Shown here piece by piece: positions 25,099 to 33,294 of a stretch of DNA of 35,560 nucleotides. Each line of letters begins with the position of its first letter. The first letter of the stretch is position 1. This stretch comes from Saprospiraceae bacterium (GTDB taxonomy: Bacteria > Bacteroidota > Bacteroidia > Chitinophagales > Saprospiraceae): the NCBI GenBank assembly GCA_021738725.1, contig JAIPBE010000037.1, positions 1 to 35,560 of the forward strand. Reading direction: 5' to 3'. Below the pieces are notes generated by a model. That model saw nothing but the letters and a program-made list of their open reading frames with translations, was not told where the DNA came from and made no database searches. The position numbers and the translations under genes were made by a program.

Positions 25099-27104
25099 TA
25101 GTAGACCAACAGGTTTTGTAGTTGTTCACGAAAACGATTGGGCGGCAGAAATTGCTGCTCCAGGGGGATGGCAAACGGTATCGGGGTGTCCAGACTGGCA
25201 CTCCGCATCACCGGCGCATCCAAATATTCAAATAGATGTTCATTGATCCAGGCACTGATCTCTCCACCAATCCCCAGGAACAGGGTGTCTTCATGGAGCA
25301 GGATGACCCGATTAGTTTTTTTGACCGTCCCCGCAATGGCATCATAATCGAGCGGCATCAGGGATCGCAGGTCCAGGATGTCGGCGTCAATATCCAATTC
25401 TGTGACGGCCTTGGTGGCCCAATGGACGCCCATTCCGTAGGTGATGATAGAGACATCCGTGCCCTGGCGGACCAGTTTTGCCACACCGATCGGAATGCGA
25501 TAGGGATCGACCGGTACCTCCTCTGAAACGGCTCTGTACAGGGCTTTGTGTTCAAAGAACAGGACCGGATTGGGATCATCCAAAGCTGATAGCAGGAGTC
25601 CTTTGGCATCAATGGGTGTGGCGGGGAAGACCACCTTCAGTCCGGGTGTGTGGGCAAACCACGCTTCGTTACTCTGGGAGTGAAAGGGGCCTGCGCCCAC
25701 TCCAGCTCCGGCCGGCATGCGGATCACCACATCGGCACTGGCACCCCAGCGATAGTGGGCCTTTGCCAGGTTGTTGATGATCTGGTTGAATCCGCAGGTG
25801 ACGAAGTCGGCAAACTGCATCTCGACCATGGACTTGAAGCCTTTAAAGCTCAATCCCTGACTGATCCCGACGATAGCGCTTTCGCAGAGTGGCGTATTGC
25901 GGACCCGGTCCTTGCCGAATTGCTGGACAAATCCATCAGTGATCTTGAACACCCCCCCATATTCTGCGATATCCTGACCCATCAGGATCAGATTGTCGTG
26001 GATCTCCATCCCCTGACGCAACCCATCGGAAATCGCGTCGACCAGTCGCATGTCCTTGCGTTCGGACGAAATAGCGGGCAGCGTGGCGGGCGTATAGGGG
26101 GCATAGACATCCTGCAATTCTTCCTGGATGTCCGGAACAGGGTCTGGCTCTGCGAAAGCCCGCTCCACTGCATCGTTGATAAATTGTTTAAAGCTGCCCC
26201 GGATGGCGGTGGTCGCCTCTTCATCCAGAAGCCCTTCTGCCAGGAGCCACTGCTCAAAGGATTTGACGGGATCCCTGGTCTCCCATTGTGTAAAAAGTTC
26301 CTGAGGGACATATTTCGTACCCGATGCTTCTTCATGGCCGCGCATGCGGAAGGTCATACATTCCAGGAGGACGGGTCGCGGTTGCTTCCGCATGGAAGTG
26401 GCCAGATCCTTAACGGTCTGGTAGACTTCGAGAATATTATTGCCATCGATGGTGTGGGCTTCCATCCCGTAGCCAGCACCCCGTGAGGCCAGGCTGGCGC
26501 AACGAAACTGTTCATTGATCGGGGTGCTCAGTCCGTATCCGTTATTCTCGATGACGAAAATGACGGGCAGGTCCCAAACAGCTGCCACATTGAGCGCTTC
26601 ATGGAATTCACCCTGACTGGTGCCGCCCTCACCGGTGAAGGCCAGCGAAACCTTTCCCTCTGCTCGCAACTTATGGGCCAGGGCCACGCCGGACGCCAGG
26701 GAAAGCTGGGGGCCCAGGTGGGAGATCATGCCGACGATGCCATATTCCAGAGCGCCAAAATGGAAGGAGCGTTCACGGCCTTTTGAAAATCCGGTCTTTT
26801 TGCCCTGCCATTGTGCCACCAGTTTGTCGAGGGGCATCTCGCGGGTGGTAAACACCCCGAGATTGCGATGCATGGTAAACATCAGCTCATCTGCTTCCAG
26901 GGCGGCGGTGGTGCCGACAGCGATGGCTTCCTGTCCGATGCCACTAAACCATTTACTGATCCGTCCCTGACGCAGGAGGATCAGCATCTTCTCTTCGATC
27001 AGGCGGGGCAGGATCAGATGACGATACAGGCGGAGCAATGCATCATCTTCCATTCCCTTGCGATCAAAGGTCATTGCGGGAAGATCTTTTGCTAAGGTGG
27101 TCAT
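25098..27104 (-). CDS. Branched-chain 2-oxoacid dehydrogenase E1, fused alpha and beta subunits
   Basis: This 668-residue thiamin-diphosphate enzyme decarboxylates 2-oxo acids (oxoisovalerate and relatives) and feeds acyl groups to a lipoyl E2. The alpha part (about 1-335) has the TPP site GEGGTSQGEFHEALN (158-172) and IENNGYG. The beta part (about 350-668) has DAISDGLRQGMEIHDNLILM, GQDIAEYGGVFKIT and the KYKVVFPATP-type region as LKVVFPATPIDAKGLLL. The fusion is a normal Bacteroidota arrangement. E2 and E3 are not in this window. ATG 27104 is 18 nt after a good -7 box, which supports it as the start and the gene as the head of a two-gene unit with DUF5606. Confidence 0.92.
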   Translation of the reverse strand: MTTLAKDLPAMTFDRKGMEDDALLRLYRHLILPRLIEEKMLILLRQGRISKWFSGIGQEAIAVGTTAALEADELMFTMHRNLGVFTTREMPLDKLVAQWQGKKTGFSKGRERSFHFGALEYGIVGMISHLGPQLSLASGVALAHKLRAEGKVSLAFTGEGGTSQGEFHEALNVAAVWDLPVIFVIENNGYGLSTPINEQFRCASLASRGAGYGMEAHTIDGNNILEVYQTVKDLATSMRKQPRPVLLECMTFRMRGHEEASGTKYVPQELFTQWETRDPVKSFEQWLLAEGLLDEEATTAIRGSFKQFINDAVERAFAEPDPVPDIQEELQDVYAPYTPATLPAISSERKDMRLVDAISDGLRQGMEIHDNLILMGQDIAEYGGVFKITDGFVQQFGKDRVRNTPLCESAIVGISQGLSFKGFKSMVEMQFADFVTCGFNQIINNLAKAHYRWGASADVVIRMPAGAGVGAGPFHSQSNEAWFAHTPGLKVVFPATPIDAKGLLLSALDDPNPVLFFEHKALYRAVSEEVPVDPYRIPIGVAKLVRQGTDVSIITYGMGVHWATKAVTELDIDADILDLRSLMPLDYDAIAGTVKKTNRVILLHEDTLFLGIGGEISAWINEHLFEYLDAPVMRSASLDTPIPFAIPLEQQFLPPNRFREQLQNLLVY

Positions 27105-27122
27105 GAGGACAGATTTCTAAGG

Positions 27123-27130
27123 CAAAAGTA
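27123..27130 (-). promoter_or_regulatory. Putative -7 box (TACTTTTG) of the E1 dehydrogenase gene
   Basis: This minus-strand exact TAnnTTTG match lies 18 nt before ATG 27104, leaving a very short leader. Confidence 0.5.
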
Positions 27131-27159
27131 GGGGAAAGGCCGTTGAAAGACCAGAAGTG

Positions 27160-28239
27160 TTATCCATTTGCCTGTTCCGCCAGTTTGGAGGCATTCTCTG
27201 CGGTCTGCAATGCCTGGATGATATCCTGGATCTGACCCTCCATGATCTGGTCCAGATTGTACAGGGTCAAGTTGATGCGATGATCGGTGACCCGGTTTTG
27301 GGGGTAGTTGTAGGTGCGGATCTTGTCGGACCGGTCGCCGGTGCCGACGAGAGATTTTCGTTGCGAAGCCATGGCTGAATCGTGTTCTGCCCGTCGGGTA
27401 TCCTGGATCTTCTGGATGAGGCGGTGCATGGCGATCTCCCGGTTCTTGATCTGCGACCGTGCTTCTGTACTTTCCGCTACGATCCCGGTGGGCAGGTGGG
27501 TGAATCGTACCCCTGATTCCGTTTTGTTCACGTGCTGTCCGCCAGCGCCACTGGCACGAAAGGTATCCGTCTTCAGATCTGATTTGAGGATGTCCACATC
27601 TTCGAATTCGAAGACGGGGATGACCGCCACTGTCGCTGCGGAGGTATGGATCCGGCCCTGGGATTCTGTTTTTGGTACGCGCTGTACCCGATGAGCGCCG
27701 GATTCGAATTTCAGCTGGGCATAGACATCGGTGCCTTTGACCTCAATGACGATCTCCTTGTACCCGCCGGAGCTGCCATCGTTTTGGGAGAGGACCTCCT
27801 GCTTCCATCCCCGGGTGTCGAAAAAGCGGGTGTACATGCGAAAGAGGTCGCCTGCGAAAATGCTGGCCTCGTCACCGCCCGTACCGGCGCGGATCTCTAC
27901 GATGACATCTTTTTCATCCTCCGGATCCTTGGGAATGAGGAGTACACGGATCTCCTCCTCCAGTTCGATCTGTCGCGGTTCCAGTTCGAGGATCTCTCCC
28001 TGGGCCATTTCCCGCATTTCGGGATCCGATTCTTTGAGCAGGGACCGGGCGGTGTCGAGGTTGCCCAATAGCTGGGCGTACTCCTTGTATTTCAGGACGA
28101 TGGCCTCCAGACTTTTATAGGTCTTGTTGATCTTCGTGAACCGAGTCGGGTCAGAGATCACGTCCGGGTCGGACATTTGAAGCTCAAGGTCCTGATATCG
28201 GTGGACGAATCCCTCCAGTTGTTGCAATAGCTGTTCCAT
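27160..28239 (-). CDS. prfA: Peptide chain release factor 1
   Basis: This 359-residue factor ends translation at UAA and UAG. The catalytic GGQ tripeptide is at 233-235 (RASGAGGQHVNKT). The stop-codon recognition P-x-T is PKT at 189-191 (RVPKTESQGRIHTSA), which marks RF1 and not RF2. The domain preceding it includes the typical RAGTGGDEASIFAGDLFRMY block (117-136). No programmed frameshift is present or expected. It is transcribed from its own -7 box at 28262-28269. It is separated from the E1 gene by 55 bp, so it is probably a monocistronic housekeeping gene. Confidence 0.97.
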   Translation of the reverse strand: MEQLLQQLEGFVHRYQDLELQMSDPDVISDPTRFTKINKTYKSLEAIVLKYKEYAQLLGNLDTARSLLKESDPEMREMAQGEILELEPRQIELEEEIRVLLIPKDPEDEKDVIVEIRAGTGGDEASIFAGDLFRMYTRFFDTRGWKQEVLSQNDGSSGGYKEIVIEVKGTDVYAQLKFESGAHRVQRVPKTESQGRIHTSAATVAVIPVFEFEDVDILKSDLKTDTFRASGAGGQHVNKTESGVRFTHLPTGIVAESTEARSQIKNREIAMHRLIQKIQDTRRAEHDSAMASQRKSLVGTGDRSDKIRTYNYPQNRVTDHRINLTLYNLDQIMEGQIQDIIQALQTAENASKLAEQANG

Positions 28240-28261
28240 GCTGCGTTGAGGTCAAGGGCAG

Positions 28262-28269
28262 CAAAAGTA
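28262..28269 (-). promoter_or_regulatory. Putative -7 box (TACTTTTG) of prfA
   Basis: This minus-strand exact TAnnTTTG match lies 22 nt upstream of the prfA start. No clear -33 box. Confidence 0.5.
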
Positions 28270-28332
28270 CGGCGATAGGCCGGTATGTCTGTGGTGGTGT
28301 TTTGAAAAAGACAGGATCGAGAAATTGTCCTG

Positions 28333-28563
28333 CTAGGAAGGAGAAACGCGAATCTTCTCCTTGATAGATTGGATCAGGGCGGGAGAGACATTTCGTCGGC
28401 TCACATGAGTCTTGACGAAGGTCTTAAATGACTGCTCCTGATGCAGTAATGACTGATATTGTTTGTTTTCCCGGATCTCATCCATCAGATTTCGGGCCTC
28501 ATCCTGATTCAGTTCGTTGTCCAGAAAGAGGGACACCCGATGGATTAACTCATCGTTCTTCAT
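28333..28563 (-). CDS. Anti-sigma-like small protein lacking the zinc-binding cysteines
   Basis: The product is 76 residues. It opens with MKNDELIHRVSLFLDNELNQ, the helical start of Bacteroidota anti-sigma factors, and ends with the family-like HVSRRNVSPALIQSIKEKIR. The normal H-x3-C-x2-C zinc site is missing and the protein has no cysteine at all, so it cannot be a classical zinc anti-sigma (ZAS) redox sensor. It lies downstream of the ECF sigma gene on the same strand, 149 nt away, which supports a sigma/anti-sigma partnership. The start at ATG 28563 replaces an earlier in-frame ATG eight codons upstream. Confidence 0.75.
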   Translation of the reverse strand: MKNDELIHRVSLFLDNELNQDEARNLMDEIRENKQYQSLLHQEQSFKTFVKTHVSRRNVSPALIQSIKEKIRVSPS

Positions 28564-28712
28564 AGCCTGTTGGTTTGTGTAAAACAATCGGAGTTCCTCC
28601 GTCCCCTGTTTTCCCCATAGTGGATCAAAGGAAGAACCTAAGCCTAGTCAAGGTAACGCTTGAGAAAGATATAACCAAAGAAAAGGGGGGCATAGTTCCC
28701 AACATGTGGACA

Positions 28713-29345
28713 TTAATCTGTGGTTGGGTCATCCTCCTGTTTGGTCATTTTTCTCCGTTTGTCCTCATAACCAAGGGATCGTGCATAATCCTTCAACTTC
28801 TCCTTGAGGAGGTTTCGGGCACGATGCAATCGAGAACGAACGGTACCGATCGGGATATCCAGGATGAGCGCGATCTCTTCATATGTGAAGTCTTCGACAT
28901 CGCAGAGCAGGATGACTGTTCTGAAGTCGACGGGCATCGCATTGATGGCATGGGTTACCTCATCGCCAATGAGGTAATTGAACATCTCCTCCCGCAGATC
29001 AAAATAGGCATCTGGTCCTCCGGGCTCCTCTTTTTCGTGGACCTTGCGGATCTCTTCGTAGTCCACCTGCACCGGCTGACGCTTCTTGCGCCGGTATTCA
29101 TTGATAAAGGCGTTTTTGAGGATCTTGAACAACCAGGCTTTGGCATTGGTGCCCCGGTCATATTGCCGGATAAACCGGTATGCCTTCATATAGGCGTCCT
29201 GCACCAGATCGTTGGCGGCATCATCGTCCAGCGTGAGGTGGAAAGCAAAGGTGTGCAGCGCATCAATATGAGGGAGAAATTCTTCCTCGAAGATGGCATG
29301 CTTTTCAGCGGTGGTGAGTGGGAGGTTTTCTGGGACTTCAGTCAA
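28713..29345 (-). CDS. ECF-type RNA polymerase sigma factor
   Basis: This 210-residue sigma-70 factor has region 2 (DDDAANDLVQDAYMKAYRFI, then AKAWLFKILKNAFINEYRRK; about 40-85) and region 4 (INAMPVDFRTVILLCDVEDF, then YEEIALILDIPIGTVRSRLH; about 135-178). No region 3 lies between them, which is the ECF layout. There is no ATG near the N terminus, so the start is read as TTG 29345; ATT at 29348 is another option, and the frame is closed by a stop at 29391. The TPR gene ends 45 nt before it, so it is probably co-transcribed from the TPR promoter, with the anti-sigma-like gene as the third cistron. The regulon is unknown. Confidence 0.92.
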   Translation of the reverse strand: MTEVPENLPLTTAEKHAIFEEEFLPHIDALHTFAFHLTLDDDAANDLVQDAYMKAYRFIRQYDRGTNAKAWLFKILKNAFINEYRRKKRQPVQVDYEEIRKVHEKEEPGGPDAYFDLREEMFNYLIGDEVTHAINAMPVDFRTVILLCDVEDFTYEEIALILDIPIGTVRSRLHRARNLLKEKLKDYARSLGYEDKRRKMTKQEDDPTTD

Positions 29346-29390
29346 AATAGATCTGTTCTTACGATTTGGGGGCCCTACCTGGAAGGCAGG

Positions 29391-30773
29391 TTAGGCATCG
29401 GTGCTCCGGAAAGCTCTGACCAGGCTGATCACATCTGGATCTGCACTGAGCTCCGGGGCGACATCAAATAGTGTTTGGTGTGCATCGAAATCTTCGGCCA
29501 GCTGCAGACACAGGGATTGACAGGCCTCCTGCCGTTTCCCCAGTTTGAACAGACAAGCGATACGCGCATAGTCCAATTGGGGCGAGAATTGTTGTCCGAT
29601 CGCTGTTTCCAGAATATCGAGGGCTTCCGTCAGGGATCCATGCTGAAGCAGGAAGGATGCATATTGCAGCCAGTAACTGCTTTGTTCGGGCGCTAGTTCC
29701 AGAGCGCGATTCAGGCAAAATTCGGCCTGTGGGAGGTTGCCTTTTTGAAAGTAGGCTTCTGCCAAGGCAACATAATACTCCTCGCGATCTCCGTTCAGAC
29801 TGATCGCGGATTCAAGATGAAAGACCGCTTCGTCATAGCTGTTTTCAAGGACACGGATACAACCCAATCGAAACAGGGCTTCGTCGTGTTTGTCATCCAG
29901 GACCAAAGCTGTCTTGAAGGTGGTTACGGCTTGTTCTCGCTCGCCATTCTTTTCGTAGGCTTCACCCAGTTTGACGAGGAGGTCAGGATCCTGTGATTCG
30001 GACTTTTCCAGGGAGGTGAGAAAGCTTTCAACAGCCTTCTGGAATTTGCCTAATTGGAGGTACATCTCTCCCAGATCGCGCCAGGCATGTTCAAATTCTT
30101 CGTTGATCACGCAGGCATAGTCAAAGGCCTCGGCTGCTGATTTATAGTTTTCGAGACAAGAGTGGGCATGCCCGAGATTGTACCACACCTGCCAGGCATA
30201 CGGGTCTTGTTCGATGATCTCCTCATAAAAGGTGGCACTCTCTGTATAGTTGCCCAGCATTTCTGTACTGAGCCAAAGTCGTTCGAGGGCTTCCTGAAAG
30301 CGGGGGTTGTATCGAACAGCACGTTCCAGACTGTGGTGCATCTGCAACCACTGGTCGCGTTGTTCTTCGATCATAGCCTTGAAATACCAGGCGTCGGCCA
30401 GATCTTCCTTGCTTCCTTCTTCGAGGAAGGGGGAGAGGATGATCTCTGCTTCATTCGAGCGGCCCAACTCGATCAAGGTCTCCACTTGCAGGAGTTGGAT
30501 ATCCAGTTCTCCGGGAGAAATACCGGAGGCATGACGCAATACGTCCAGAGCCTGGTCGGGTTTTTCCAGTTCGAGAAGAACGGCGGCCTGACTACACATC
30601 AGGTCAACAGAGAACGGGTGTTGCAGGAGGGCTTCGCAGCTGGCGGTGTAGGCCAGGTCGGCTTTACCTCCGGTCAGGTACTGTTCGATGAGGTCGAGGA
30701 AAACTTGTTCATCCAGGTAACCGCTATTGCCTTCTGCCAGGCGGGCTTCAAAGTCGGATGTCCAATCAGGCAT
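29391..30773 (-). CDS. TPR-repeat protein
   Basis: The product is 460 residues, built of repeated roughly 34-residue helical pairs with the TPR pattern (for example WYNLGHAHSCLENYKSAAEA, LLVKLGEAYEKNGEREQAVT, EYYVALAEAYFQKGNLPQAE). At least eight repeats can be traced. No signal peptide or membrane span is present, so it is cytoplasmic and a scaffold or adaptor. It is the first gene of a unit with the ECF sigma factor and the anti-sigma-like protein. Conserved partnership with that sigma factor would point to a regulatory scaffold, but this is inference. The ATG at 30773 is the only strong start in frame. Confidence 0.9.
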   Translation of the reverse strand: MPDWTSDFEARLAEGNSGYLDEQVFLDLIEQYLTGGKADLAYTASCEALLQHPFSVDLMCSQAAVLLELEKPDQALDVLRHASGISPGELDIQLLQVETLIELGRSNEAEIILSPFLEEGSKEDLADAWYFKAMIEEQRDQWLQMHHSLERAVRYNPRFQEALERLWLSTEMLGNYTESATFYEEIIEQDPYAWQVWYNLGHAHSCLENYKSAAEAFDYACVINEEFEHAWRDLGEMYLQLGKFQKAVESFLTSLEKSESQDPDLLVKLGEAYEKNGEREQAVTTFKTALVLDDKHDEALFRLGCIRVLENSYDEAVFHLESAISLNGDREEYYVALAEAYFQKGNLPQAEFCLNRALELAPEQSSYWLQYASFLLQHGSLTEALDILETAIGQQFSPQLDYARIACLFKLGKRQEACQSLCLQLAEDFDAHQTLFDVAPELSADPDVISLVRAFRSTDA

Positions 30774-30997
30774 GCAAGGTGGGCTGTTTGAGGTAAATAT
30801 ACGACTATTTGATGCTGCCGGTCAACGTGTCAAAGTGCAGCATTGCCGGAATTCAGAATAAGGTCATCAAGTGATTGATAATAAGAGAATTACATGGGAC
30901 TGGATTCTACCTATCTACGGTTTGTACATCCTTAAAACGTTTGCCATGAACAACCTTATATGTGGCACTCATATTTTATGGAAAGAATAAATATTTG

Positions 30998-31894
30998 TCA
31001 AACCGGTTTTACAGCCCGTTCGCGACTGACCAGAAAGACCCCGGTAAAGATCAGTAATGCGGCCAGGACCTTGGAAAGCGTCAGGTATTCCTGCCCCATC
31101 ATCAGCGCGATCAGAGCAGCGATCAGCGGTTGTAAATAGATATAGGCACTCACGGTGACCGGCGCAACACGCTGCAGGGCGAAGGCGTTGAGGCCATAGG
31201 CGAAAAAGGTGGTGAACACCAACACATAGATAAAACAGACGATGATCACCGGGGTGAAGTCGTGCCATCGGGCAGCAGTGGCCTGCGGCCATCCGAAGAA
31301 CAGAACGAACATCGACCCGAACAGGAAAACCCATTTCAATACCAGGTTGGGCGAATACTTCGCCATCAGCGGGCGCACCAGGATGAGGTACAAGGCATAG
31401 CTGGTGGCATTACCGGCGACCATCAGATCGCCCAGGACATCACCATCTGCAAGGCCGGTCTGCCGACTCTGCAGGATCAGCAAGGCCGCTCCTGCTCCGG
31501 CCACCAGCACACCAAAAGCCCGTTGCCGGCGAATGCCCCGTCGCTCGATCAGGGCCGAGAGGAGGAGTACGAGCACCGGCGTCAATACCATGATAAGAGA
31601 GGCATGGATGGGTGTCGTCCGATCCAGTCCACTGAAAAAGAGCATCTGATTGGCAGCCACGCCAAACAATCCGCAAAACAGCAATCGGATCATATCCGGA
31701 CGGGGAATGGCAGGAGTAGGCCGTCCCAGCCCTGTCATCCAGAACAAGGCTGTCGCCGTCAATACCCGGACCAGAATAAATCCGAGGGGACCGATGTACT
31801 CTCCGGCCAGGACCACTTTGGCAATGGAATAGTTGGCGCCATAAATGACAGCCACGGCGAAGAGGGCCAGATGGGCGAGCCAGTTGTTTTTCAC
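30998..31894 (-). CDS. EamA-family (DMT) transporter
   Basis: This 298-residue protein has ten predicted membrane spans and two EamA-type halves (about 5-140 and 150-295), each with the typical short loops. The N-terminal span is LAHLALFAVAVIYGANYSIA, and the second half contains ATSYALYLILVRPLMAKYSP. Such drug/metabolite transporters export amino acids, nucleosides or other small molecules; no substrate can be named. Start codon: GTG 31894 (KNNWLAHL) is chosen over a TTG at 31933 because it begins at the usual family N terminus; the 13 extra residues are low in similarity to the family. The gene lies 224 bp from the TPR gene, in its own unit. Confidence 0.85.
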   Translation of the reverse strand: MKNNWLAHLALFAVAVIYGANYSIAKVVLAGEYIGPLGFILVRVLTATALFWMTGLGRPTPAIPRPDMIRLLFCGLFGVAANQMLFFSGLDRTTPIHASLIMVLTPVLVLLLSALIERRGIRRQRAFGVLVAGAGAALLILQSRQTGLADGDVLGDLMVAGNATSYALYLILVRPLMAKYSPNLVLKWVFLFGSMFVLFFGWPQATAARWHDFTPVIIVCFIYVLVFTTFFAYGLNAFALQRVAPVTVSAYIYLQPLIAALIALMMGQEYLTLSKVLAALLIFTGVFLVSRERAVKPV

Positions 31895-31930
31895 AGGGAG
31901 CAAAGATGAGAAGCTCCAGGGAGGAAGCAC

Positions 31931-32050
31931 CAAATCACAAATGTCAAATCACAAATAAATTCCAAAACTCAAATTCGAATGACCGAAAGGGGGTAGGGAG
32001 TGGAGGGTATTGATTGGTGAAAACTCTGTGAAACTCCGTGTTACTCTGTG
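31931..32050. repeat. Short direct repeats between the DMT gene and the next gene
   Basis: Two perfect 12-bp copies CAAATCACAAAT lie at 31931-31942 and 31945-31956 (14-bp period). Three exact-length 10-bp units of the form nnACTCnGTG lie at 32021-32050. They are intergenic and non-coding. They resemble small low-copy repeats scattered in intergenic DNA of this genome and are not a CRISPR (no spacers). Confidence 0.6.
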
Positions 32051-32069
32051 GTAAATTTTACCCGTTTGC

Positions 32070-32393
32070 CTACCAGGCCAGATCTGGATCAATGTCGTCG
32101 ACACGTATGTCTCGTTTGGTCTGCATGCGAGCCATTTGACGATCGAAGACCAGACGTGCCAGGCCAGCCGCGGCCGGCGTCTCTTCGGAGGGGTCCATAG
32201 CCCGGCGGACCAGACGTTCGTCAACATCCAAACGGTAGAGCAGGGAGAAGAGGAATTCGGTTTTTGTCTCCAGCATCCAGGCGATCTGCTTTGTGAGCAT
32301 CTCCAGGACCTCAGCCTCATCAAACTGCTCTTTACCTTGAGGGACGATCTCAAAATCAGCGAGGATGGGCAGGTAGGGATTGTCAGGCATCAT
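32070..32393 (-). CDS. Small conserved protein of unknown function
   Basis: The product is 107 residues, helical, acidic and soluble, with no signal peptide or transmembrane segment. The opening MMPDNPYLPILADFEIVPQG, followed by EAEVLEMLTKQIAWML and LFSLLYRLDVDERLVRRAM, resembles small uncharacterised proteins found in other Bacteroidota. I cannot name a family. The preceding frame would allow a TTG at 32420, but the ATG pair at 32393/32390 is better placed. A perfect -7 box (TACCTTTG) ends only 3 nt before ATG 32393, which would make the mRNA almost or fully leaderless. Confidence 0.7.
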   Translation of the reverse strand: MMPDNPYLPILADFEIVPQGKEQFDEAEVLEMLTKQIAWMLETKTEFLFSLLYRLDVDERLVRRAMDPSEETPAAAGLARLVFDRQMARMQTKRDIRVDDIDPDLAW

Positions 32394-32395
32394 TA

Positions 32396-32403
32396 CAAAG
32401 GTA
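32396..32403 (-). promoter_or_regulatory. Putative -7 box (TACCTTTG) abutting the start codons
   Basis: This minus-strand exact TAnnTTTG match is followed after 2 nt by ATGATG. Transcription would begin at about the second ATG. Confidence 0.4.
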
Positions 32404-32462
32404 AAGGGAGCGTCGGACAACGACGATGATCCTGCTCATTAGAAGGGCGCGTCTTCGGCATT

Positions 32463-32508
32463 CGGTGGGACACCGGCGGATAGAGGGTACTGGTGAGACA
32501 CCAGTACC
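32463..32508. repeat. Hairpin repeat pair of the GTGAGACAC/GTGGGACAC family
   Basis: A short palindrome CGGTG-GGA-CACCG (32463-32475) is followed by a perfect hairpin with 10-bp arms GGTACTGGTG / CACCAGTACC around AGA (32486-32508). The same pair recurs at 35022-35064 with the same order and nearly the same flank. The gene-free interval 32394-32752 holds nothing else that I can support, apart from the leader region described elsewhere. Confidence 0.7.
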
Positions 32509-32652
32509 AACAATTTATTCTTTTTCAAATGTAATTTGATAATGGGTGATTTCAAGTCCAATTCCATTCGTTCCAGCTTTTAGTGGTAAAAGGAGAAATA
32601 GGCTGGAATGGACAAAAGAAGTCCCCATATCTTTGGGGATGAACGTTCTAAC

Positions 32653-32752
32653 TAATATTCCACCCAATCCTTAATCTTCAATATTTAACATGTGAAAGCT
32701 TGATTAGATTGAAATTTTATTCCAAATTGTGATATCCTTTCAAAGCTTATAA
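32653..32752 (+). promoter_or_regulatory. 100-nt leader region apparently duplicated at 35307-35406
   Basis: Counting from TAATATTC to the ATGATG start is exactly 100 nt here and also at 35307-35406. By hand alignment without gaps about 57 of 98 bases agree, including ATTTAACA, an AAA-TTT run and CAAATT. The identity continues past the start as ATGATGTAC-n-CCTACCC. This looks like a duplicated 5' region carrying shared expression signals. No clear TAnnTTTG box is seen in it. Confidence 0.5.
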
Positions 32753-33232
32753 ATGATGTACTCCTACCCATTGTCGTCAGATGCAATGCCCAAGCATTCT
32801 TCATTTGGCGTGTACACAACTACACATGTGGATAGTTTGGAATTGTTAATCAATGAGTGCCCGGAAATTGGCGGATTTGGAGTGATCATGGCAGCGGGAT
32901 TGCTTCGCTACCTGACAAATGACAATACATGGGCACATGATACCTGCTCAGTACCTCCTGCTGCAAGAGAATGGAAGCCCAATAGAGCACCCGTTTCAAA
33001 TTCCAATTTGGCCATTGCTCCGAATCCCGGTGGTGACTGGTTTGACATCCGGAATGCTGATGAAGGAACAATCGAGGTGGCTGACATCTATGGCCGTTTG
33101 GTGTTCACGGGTGACATTGCCAAAATAGGAACACGGATCGACACCCGGACCTGGCATTCAGGAACCTACATTATCCGGCTTTCATCTGGGGAATTCGGAA
33201 GAGGAGCTTCACTCATCTGGGTAAAAAAGTAA
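32753..33232 (+). pseudogene. Relic-like T9SS sorting-domain protein fragment
   Basis: The open frame codes for 159 residues. The C-terminal part (about 80-159) is a type A T9SS sorting domain: LAIAPNPGGDWFDIRNADEG, then IEVADIYGRLVFTG and SGTYIIRLSSGEF. Such a domain normally follows a signal peptide and a large exported domain, but here neither exists. The first 45 residues (MMYSYPLSSDAMPKHSSFGV...) have no signal peptide. The 5' end resembles the secreted-gene leader at 35407. In the +1 frame it reads PSILHLA, which aligns with PSIIKLV in that gene's signal peptide. I read this as a secreted-protein gene reduced by deletion and frameshift to its two ends. A functional short protein cannot be excluded. 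Confidence 0.6.
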
Positions 33233-33247
33233 TTGAATCACATCTTT

Positions 33248-33273
33248 AGGGGTTGGTCATTCGGCCAACCCCT
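33248..33273 (+). terminator. Hairpin terminator after the T9SS fragment
   Basis: An 11-bp stem (AGGGGTTGGTC with GGCCAACCCCT, one G-U pair) and a 4-nt loop lies 15 nt after the stop codon. It is followed by ACTTTCT, which is only moderately T-rich. Confidence 0.6.
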
Positions 33274-33294
33274 ACTTTCTATAACCCAACTCTC

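Noticed and set aside
28302-28332. Terminator after the anti-sigma-like gene
   Set aside because: The stem is only 5 bp (CAGGA / TCCTG) with an 11-nt loop. The T-rich tail alone is not enough.
28575-29471. Plus-strand ORF of 298 codons opposite the ECF sigma gene
   Set aside because: Antisense to a clear sigma factor and to the 3' end of the TPR gene; no features of its own.
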